Positions 57,162 through 64,000 of a DNA stretch of 64,000 nt are shown piece by piece; positions within the stretch are counted from its first letter, which is position 1, and each line of letters opens with the position of its first letter. Where the stretch lies: contig JANATF010000008.1 of NCBI GenBank assembly GCA_029449245.1, positions 620,001 through 684,000 on the forward strand, written 5' to 3'. The notes under the pieces are model-generated. The model saw only the letters and a list, made by a program, of their open reading frames with translations. It was not told the origin of the DNA and made no database searches. The position numbers and the translations under genes are program-made. Source of the DNA: Mortierella alpina (lineage: Eukaryota > Mortierellomycota > Mortierellomycetes > Mortierellales > Mortierellaceae).

Positions 57162-59728
57162 TTACGATTTTGACAAGGATAGAGTCGAAGGGCTGGCATG
57201 TCTGCCCAAGGCCGAGAAGGCAGATATGGTGGATCCTGATTCCTGAACTTTGTTAGTTCCGCCACCTTTTTGGGCTGCTGCAGCGGCCATCGCGCGTGCC
57301 TTTCGTGCCTTGGCAATCGGATCCAGATCCTCGTCACTTGCATCCTCATCCTCTTCGTCGTCGTCGTCCTCATCTTCCTCAGTTCCATCTGCAGACAGTT
57401 CTGTCTCGTCCTCGTCTTCATCCTCATCCTCATTGTCGTCATCGTCATCCTCTTTGGAGTCACTCTCGGTGGCGGGACCAAGGAACTGATCCAAATCCTC
57501 CTTGTCTCGACGCTGCTCCTCCTCGTGCACCGCCTCCGAGGTGAGTAGTTCAACCGGAAACGTTTCCTGAGGGACTCTGAGAATCTTTTTTCTGGACACG
57601 TTGCGGTGTGCAGATCCAGAGGAAGGTATTCCATGTGCACCTCTCGTGGGGTCGACGAACGTTGTCGTTGTCGTTATCGTTGTCGCTGTCGCTGTCGTCT
57701 TCTCCGGGGTCTCAAGGGCGCTATGCCTTGACAACCATTCCTGTTGCTTTTCTTCCTGTGTCCTTCGGAACCGCTCCATGTCTGTTTGGAACTGATTCTG
57801 GTATTGGTGTAATTTCCTGGCGGCCTCCTCCTTTTGGAACTGTTCACTCCTGGTCGAGAGCATTTCGGCCTTGTCCCAGAGCTCGTTCTTCTTGGCTTCC
57901 ATGTACTTGTCCAGTTCCATGGTTTGAGATTTCTTCCAATCGGCGAGGGACATGACTTCAGCGTTTTCTTCCATGGTTTGGATCTTGCTCTCGAGTCCGA
58001 TCAGTTTGCGGCGTATGTTCTCTATTGAAAATTTTCAAGAAAAATTATAGCTATTTGATTAGGACACTGTGATTGTAGGACGTTGATGGTGTTTCCTTTC
58101 TGGAGAGGGAGAGGGAGTTACCTGACATGGATACCATCTCGTCCATACTCTTGTCCAGGTCCTTCAAGTCCTTGGCTTCCTCTGCCAGCGGAACTGACGC
58201 GCTAATATGTCGCGTACAGATCTCCAGTACTTTTTCTAGAATTTCCTCCGCATCCTATTTTTGCAGCAAGTAAGATAGTGATCACAAGTCGATAATACGA
58301 AGAGAGAGAGAGGTTGGTTGTTGTTGTTGTCAGTGCCAGCTCTATGCGTGCTCCTGCAAGCGTTTTTTGTTTTCTCCTCGACATCCTTTATAGGAAAAAC
58401 TTACATCCGCCTTTTCTGAATTCCGGGCTGTGTGGTCATGGATGTCTCGCCATGAGTCTTGGTATCTAAATCATCCCAGAGAAAAAGCTGCATTGTAAGG
58501 AACTTTGCCCTGCAAATATCAAGAACCTATGATTTGCAGTAGAACACCTTCTGGCCTATCCCAGATGTTGTTTCCCGCTTGTTGTGGTTGTTGCTGTTTT
58601 TCGGTTTCCCTGATCCTAATGATCCTTCATTCTTTTTTTTTTTTTACCTTTGAGTCATCTTTTCAACTTGTGGCATCCGTCGCATACGCTCCATAGCCAC
58701 ATCCTGTTGATCCCGCAGTTTTGCCAACAACGTCTCGGTCTCATGCGCCGCTTGCCTAGTCTTTGCCCCTGTCCGAAGGATCGTCTCCGTCTGTCGCATT
58801 TTTTTCCACAGGACAGTATCGGATGGGTCGGTGCTGCTGCTGCTAGCCATCGTCATCATCCCGCGATCGCCCTGTTCCTCGTCGTTGTTCGTATCCGGAC
58901 CACTCCATCCCCACACGCGGCTCCTACTGGCAGACCCACCAGCAGCGCCATTCAGATACGGGCCTCTCTGTTGTGGGTCCTGTAGTGATAAGGATGAGGA
59001 GGAGGAATGCTGCTGGTCTAAGGAATCAGTGGTCCCGCCTCTGGAATGAACCTTCGTAGATCCTGACCCACCCGTCAGACCCAATCCTCCAGCGAGTTGT
59101 CCCAATTTGAGTCCGGTGCCAAGGCTTTTGATCGACTCTGTGACCGAATCTGCAATGGACCCTGTCCGAGTCAGTCCTGTGGGACGATGCTGATGCTGTG
59201 CTGCTGTTGAGGTAGAGGTTGAGGTTGAGGACGAGGATGGTGTTGTGCTGTGCGTCGCAGTACCCTGTGAAGGTTTCCCTGACAACGAAGGCGGCAGAAA
59301 GGACCAGGAGCCAGACCGAGCGCGTGTTGGTGTGGCCGTTGATGATGTCGTTGTTGTTGCTGTGTGATTGAGTGACTCTGCATCTATTGAACTGCGTGCC
59401 AGTGGTGGGTGTGATAATTGACGGGAACTGCGGCCTCCCTGCCTGCTAGTGCTAGTACTGCTACTGCTGTCGTTGCTATGGTCTCCTTGTCGTGGTTCGA
59501 TGGGGTTGTTTGCCAAGACGGTTCTTAGACTCTCGACTCCAGATTTCATAGCCTGCAGTCTAGTTTAGTTTGCAGTAATGAATAAAAGTCAGAAGAGAGA
59601 GAGAGAGGGAGCGATGGCGTGGTTGACAGACAGCCTTGCGGTGTTACCTCTACACGAATAAGCAGGTAGTGGAGTATACGAGCTGCTTCTGTGCACTTAC
59701 CCTTGCTGACTCTTTGCACGGAGCTCAT
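57162..59728 (-). CDS. Coiled-coil protein, possibly dysbindin-like
   Basis: 679 aa from exons 59728-59648, 59552-58648, 58465-58405, 58254-58122 and 58021-57162. It starts MSSVQRVSKGKCTEAARILH; the GT at 59687 could also act as a donor but gives the wrong phase with the next exon, so read-through to 59648 is preferred. Residues 30-~210 are Ser/Thr/Gly-rich. A long helical region follows: WKKMRQTETILRTGAKTRQA, EKVLEICTRHISASVPLAEE, ENIRRKLIGLESKIQTMEEN, then LADWKKSQTMELDKYMEAKK. The last piece plus FQKEEAARKLHQYQNQFQTD resembles the dysbindin coil of BLOC-1, which links to endosomal sorting. Evidence is length and coil pattern only. The tail is acidic, then KARKARAMAAAAAQKGGG. Another coiled-coil tethering protein is equally possible. 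Confidence 0.65.
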
Positions 59729-60221
59729 CTTGTCCCAAGCTGGTGGATGGAAGCATGTGGCCAACATGGGAGTAAGGAGTAAAGGGAGAGAAGAGAAGAG
59801 AGGGTTGTGCGTCAGTGTTGATTGCTCATGCTCGCACCTTTGCATCCTCTCGCTTGCTCGCTCGCTCTCGCGCTCTTGGCTTCCAATGCCGACGCTGGGC
59901 GTGGTTGAAATGGGCCACCTAAGAGGCGATGCAGCAACGACACTTACAATGCATTCCTAATAGAATCTGGTGCGGTAAAGATGTTCTTGAACATGCGCGC
60001 GCATAGAGGTGTAGGGTCAAGAAGGGCGGGCTGGAGAGTGAAAGCGATGCGTGTGCCAAGGATAAGTGTTGGATTGTGCCCATGCCAAAATGAAGGCATA
60101 CAAGTCAAGGTCTCAAGAGTCCATATGCAGCTCACAAAAAAATTGCATCTTGCACATACACCACACAATGGTCTGAACAAAACAAAACTTTCTTTACTAT
60201 AAGTGCTATGTGCATATTTTC
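59729..60221. other. Intergenic between two leftward genes
   Basis: Upstream flank of the dysbindin-like gene, then the 3' flank of the PacC gene. No gene seen. Confidence 0.5.
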
Positions 60222-63200
60222 TTAAACCTGTGCATACGAAGCGGCTGCTGCTGCTGCTTGTGCCGCCGCGATCTGGGCATTGTCCTCTTCAATGAACCGC
60301 CTCTCCTCTTCCGAGAGCTCAAACACCTCCTCAGTCGTGTCCAAATGGGAGCTTGGGTATACCGCTGCCGACTCGGTCGCCACCGCAGTGGGGGCAACCT
60401 CTATTGACACGTAGCGTGACGGATTGCTGTCCTCGGCCATGTTAGCCATAAGCTGGCTGTAGCCTGGGTTCGCTGCCTCCTCTGCCGTGTGATCCTGGTG
60501 CAAGGGCGAGGGCTGGTGGGGCGTGCGGCGCGGGAGATATGACGACACCGTCCGGATAGGGCCCTGGTTCGGCACGCTGACACCTGTCCTTGGGTAGCCA
60601 GATGTCGCTGGGGAGGCTGTCCGTGTAACATGACCACGAGGCGCACTGGCGCCAGCAGCGCCAGCCTGCTGCTGCTGTTGGGACAATTTCCATTGTGCAA
60701 GCTTCTGCTGGTGATCCGCCATCAGCATGTCTATGCTCTTGAGCAGGTTGAGAACAACCTCAGCATGCTGCTTACGAACAGGATCCTGTGAGCACAGAGA
60801 ACGTGCCTTGGCCGCCCTGATCTGACGCTCCATATCGCCTTCCGTGACTGGCTTGGTTGTTGGAGTCTTGCGCAGGGTCTTTCCGCTTGCACTGTCGAGA
60901 TGGGTTTGCTCCAATTGACGGGTCATAGCCTCCAAAGGATCCACAGGTTCGCTCGTGTCTGCGGCAGCAGCGGCGGCTGCCGCCGCCTGTCTTGCGCGAG
61001 CCTTCTGGATCAGTCCTTCGTACCGGCTGGACGACTGCTGCAGTGTCGAATCATTCTCGCCCTGTGCTTTCTCGCCATGAGACGCGGTAATCGAAGCATC
61101 ATCCTCATCCAGGTAATCCAGATCATCCGCTGATATGTCCTCGATTTCCTCTTCGGGCAAGGGCGTGTCCGGGACAGCTGGGGCATTCATCATAAGCGTG
61201 GCCGAGTCCATGCCCTCATAGGCTGATGTTTTGTTCCTGTCCTTTGAGGCTGGGCGTTGCATCATCATCATGCCGCCTTCAGCAGCCAGTTTCTCCTGCT
61301 TCGCTCTGGTCTGTGTGCTCATGTCGGCGTATGTTCTTTCGACCTTGACAACCACTGTGGGCTCAAACACCTCTTCCTTAGGCTCGGCCTTGATCGACGG
61401 CCTGTGGCTGGGTCTGTTCTGCACGGGCGTCAGGTAGCGTGATGCGAAAGGATTGACGACTTGTTGTTGAACTCTGTTGGCTGCGGGGTTAGCACTCACA
61501 ACACCTGGCTTGGGAACCATGCCAGACGCCATTGAATTCATATCCCATGCCATGCCAGACGAGCCGTACGACATTGAGGCTGCGGACGTGGACGGAACAA
61601 ATGGATCATCCGGAAGAACAGCGCTGTAAATCGATTCTGACTGAGACGAGGTTGTGGAGCCATAGAGACCATTGTTGACATTGTTGTTGAGGCCAGGATT
61701 GGCACCTCCTGCGTTGAAACTGGAGAGGCTATCGATGCCATAGCCGGCATCCAGAGCTAGCGGGTTCTGCTTTTGTTCATAATCCGGGAACAATGTGTCA
61801 AACGATTGGGGCTCAAAGACCTCACCACTCACATCCTCAAAGAGAGTCGAGCAAAACTGATTGAACTGGTTGAACTGGCTCCAGTCATTGACATCGGGTA
61901 GGGATGTGAGCAGGCGGTCAGGCGTCAGAGGATTCACCTCCAAGATGGCGGAAAGCGCATTCAATCGGCCCATCATGTCTTGAAGGACGAGGAAACCCAT
62001 GGCACGGGAGTAGGTAAAGGGAATGGCATAGCCATCGCACGCAAGATAGAGATGAATGGCAAAAAAGGTAAGGAGATGAGGGATCAGGTCAGCCAACTTG
62101 CTATGTTACACACCGCGATGGTTGTTCCTTCCTGTTGACGGGTGCACAGTGGTGCAATGCACCACAGGTAAATATAGCACCAATCTTGCGGCGGCGTGAG
62201 CAATTTTTTGCACACTCTTTACCTTCGTTGTAAGATGGGTCCAGGCGCTTCTTCTTGGCTTCCATTGCGAACGATCCCAGCGTGTCGGAGAGGATCTCGT
62301 CGAATCCATCCCGCGAGCGCTTAGCACTCGCGGGTGATACCATGTCCTCATAGCCCATAGGCGCAGTAGGGAATGCACCATAGTAGGTGCCCGAAACATC
62401 GATATTGGGTCGGCCAAGTGCTGGATTGTTGAGCAAATCCAAGTCCTGTGTCGCCGTTCGAGGGGAGCTGTAGAGATCAGAGTTGGTCGAGTACGACGGT
62501 GAGGCTAATGAGGAATGAATGAGTCACAAAGAGCGGCTCTTCAGTCAGGGCCGCGAAGGGGATAAAAAGGGACCGGTGCTTGCACGGCGCACGACACCTT
62601 CGCCACACGCAGAAGCAGTAATAGCGAAACCGCAGCAGAACAATTTAGGTCAGATAACATGACGAAGATGGGAATTCGAGCTTACCCAGACCGGGATTGT
62701 TCCAAGAGTCCGTTGGGTCGACCATGCTTGCAGGCGAAAGCGGCATAGAATACGGCGAGTGGATAGATGAGACCGTGGAGGCAGCAATTGAAGGCGAGCG
62801 ATCCTGATACGACGGGGGAGTAAGCGGTTGGTACGGCTGCTCATAGGTGGGCTGCAGGTGGGAGGCAGCTGGGGCCGCCGCGGTGGTGGTGGTGGGTGCG
62901 GTGCCGTCCTGATGGGTCTTCTCGTGCTTCTTCAGGTCTTGGGGCCGCTTGAATCCCTTTCTGCAAATCTATTTTTCAGTGCCAAGAGAATTTGAACCTT
63001 AGTCTACTTTCTCATACGCTCCTGTCCATGACAACACAGCACGTCTTTCTTTTTCTTTCTTTTTGGCGGGGCTGTGGGGTGGAGCCTATTCTGCCAGAGT
63101 CTTGGCCAAGCCCACACCTTCACAGGAACAGAGATCATCAGCAGGAAACGACAAGGGGGAGTGTGTACCTCGCAGTGGTATGGCTTGGAGGCTATGTGGA

Positions 63201-63426
63201 CTCGCAGATGGGAGGTGATATGATCCCGCTTGGCAAACGTAGGTACCGAGCACTTGTCCCAGCGACAGGTCAGACACAGGTTGTGGCTGGCCTTGCGCCC
63301 GACGTGGTCGTGTCGGACATGCTCGTAGAGTAGCTCTGCATCGTCAAAGTTCTTGAGGCACGAGTCCCACTGGCAGATGTAGTCGTCCGAGAAGATGAAG
63401 GACTGGGGCGATGGAATGCTGTCCAT
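60222..63426 (-). CDS. PacC: PacC/RIM101 pH-response transcription factor
   Basis: 859 aa from exons 63426-63169, 62968-62686, 62504-62223 and 61978-60222. Three C2H2 fingers near residues 17-110 are the PacC set: [20 protein letters not shown] with [14 protein letters not shown] with [13 protein letters not shown]; and [20 protein letters not shown]. Intron 1 falls inside finger 3, directly after the first His-Cys-Glu. A Ser/Pro/Tyr-rich segment follows, then [29 protein letters not shown], which matches the conserved post-finger region of PacC (helix after 'YN.DM..RL') and places the exon-4 acceptor. The long C-terminus is acidic and Gln/Ala-rich. In better-known fungi, PacC is cleaved at alkaline pH by the Rim pathway; no cleavage site can be identified here. 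GCCARG-type sites lie upstream. Confidence 0.95.
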
Positions 63427-63571
63427 GGCGTGAACAGAGTCTTTTTTTTTTTATTTGTGTTTGTTCTCTTGCGCCGAGGATGGATGAATCAGAGGTGTGT
63501 GTGGCTGCAAGCAGGATGCGGGCGAGAGAGACGGCTGCGGGCAAGAGCGTCGTCGTCGTCGTCGAGAGGGA

Positions 63572-63609
<38 letters not shown>

Positions 63610-64000
63610 GAGAGCGAAGAAGAGAGACTATCGGATAAGGCTGGGCGTGAGACAGAAGAAAAGACGCAGAGGGTGACAGACAGGTGCAGAGGAGAGGGTG
63701 GTGGGACTCGTGGCGGTGGGATCATATTTAACCAGGATTTGCATGTCACAGACACTGGGTCTTGGCTCGCGAGCCAAATCCAATACACAAAAATGCCAAG
63801 CCAATTCCCGCTGCTCTTGCCCTGCGTCGCTCTTTGCTCGGATGCACGACAACAACCCTCGGGGAGGTGGGGGGCACGCCTTCCCGCCCACTCTCCGTCA
63901 TGGTGCTCATCGCGCTCCTGACACACGCCCTGCTTATGTGTTCAGTCCTGGCTGTGTGGAACCCTCCTATCCTCCTCCAATGCCGTGCTGAATGCCCGCT
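63427..64000 (-). promoter_or_regulatory. PacC upstream region with candidate PacC sites
   Basis: Holds a (GA)n tract at about 63576-63606. It also has three matches to the known PacC target GCCARG: CTTGGC at 63761-63766 (GCCAAG on the minus strand), GCCAAG at 63795-63800 and CCTGGC at 63947-63952. They lie 335-526 bp upstream of the start. The matches are exact but short, and three in 574 bp is only mildly above chance. Confidence 0.45.

Overview
The window is nuclear DNA from a filamentous fungus. The genes are intron-rich, with short GT-AG introns mostly of 70-250 bp. Intergenic and 5' leader regions carry many C/T-, CA- and T-runs, and the regulators contain long polyglutamine and polyserine tracts. 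The protein set is typically fungal: PacC/RIM101, a TORC2 HbrB/Bit61 subunit, an NRC-2/FPK1-type flippase kinase, DUF1769 and SFC1. A Crinkler-like P-loop protein and a response-regulator/phosphodiesterase fusion point to an early-diverging lineage, probably Mucoromycota and perhaps Mortierellomycotina. That placement is an inference from gene content and was not tested.

Layout. 1-3300 is a non-coding array of about six copies of a ~581 bp unit. The array switches orientation near 950-1150 and so forms a ~2.5 kb imperfect palindrome. 3301-4736 is intergenic. From 4737 the window is gene-dense, with 22 protein genes whose exons I joined by following reading phase and family similarity. 4.7-14.9 kb: glucosamine-6-phosphate deaminase, an unknown 571-aa protein, a SET-MYND (SMYD-type) protein, eIF5, and a Crinkler-like NTPase. 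16-25 kb: SFC1 mitochondrial carrier, dienelactone hydrolase, a J-domain/TMEM185-like membrane protein, a C2H2 factor, and a promethin-like lipid-droplet protein. 25.6-36.5 kb: HbrB/Bit61 (TORC2), Rab11/Ypt31, a DUF4286-like protein, a DUF1769 protein, an F-box/WD-like protein, and a HhH-motif protein. 36.5-50 kb: a 2.8 kb simple-sequence intergenic region, a REC-PDE fusion of 1120 aa, and a 1235-aa bHLH factor. 51-64 kb: isobutyryl-CoA dehydrogenase with two micro-exons, an FPK1/NRC-2 kinase, a dysbindin-like coiled-coil protein, and PacC.

There is no operon-like arrangement. Neighbours are often convergent with very short gaps (68-117 bp) or divergent from shared upstream regions. Many genes are signalling or regulatory (cAMP, TORC2, Rab11, AGC kinase, pH response), but nothing in the sequence shows that they act together. 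No rRNA, tRNA or CRISPR array was found. Apart from the repeat array, no mobile element was recognised. The item most worth following up is the phosphodiesterase with an amino-terminal receiver-like domain, an architecture best known from Dictyostelium RegA.
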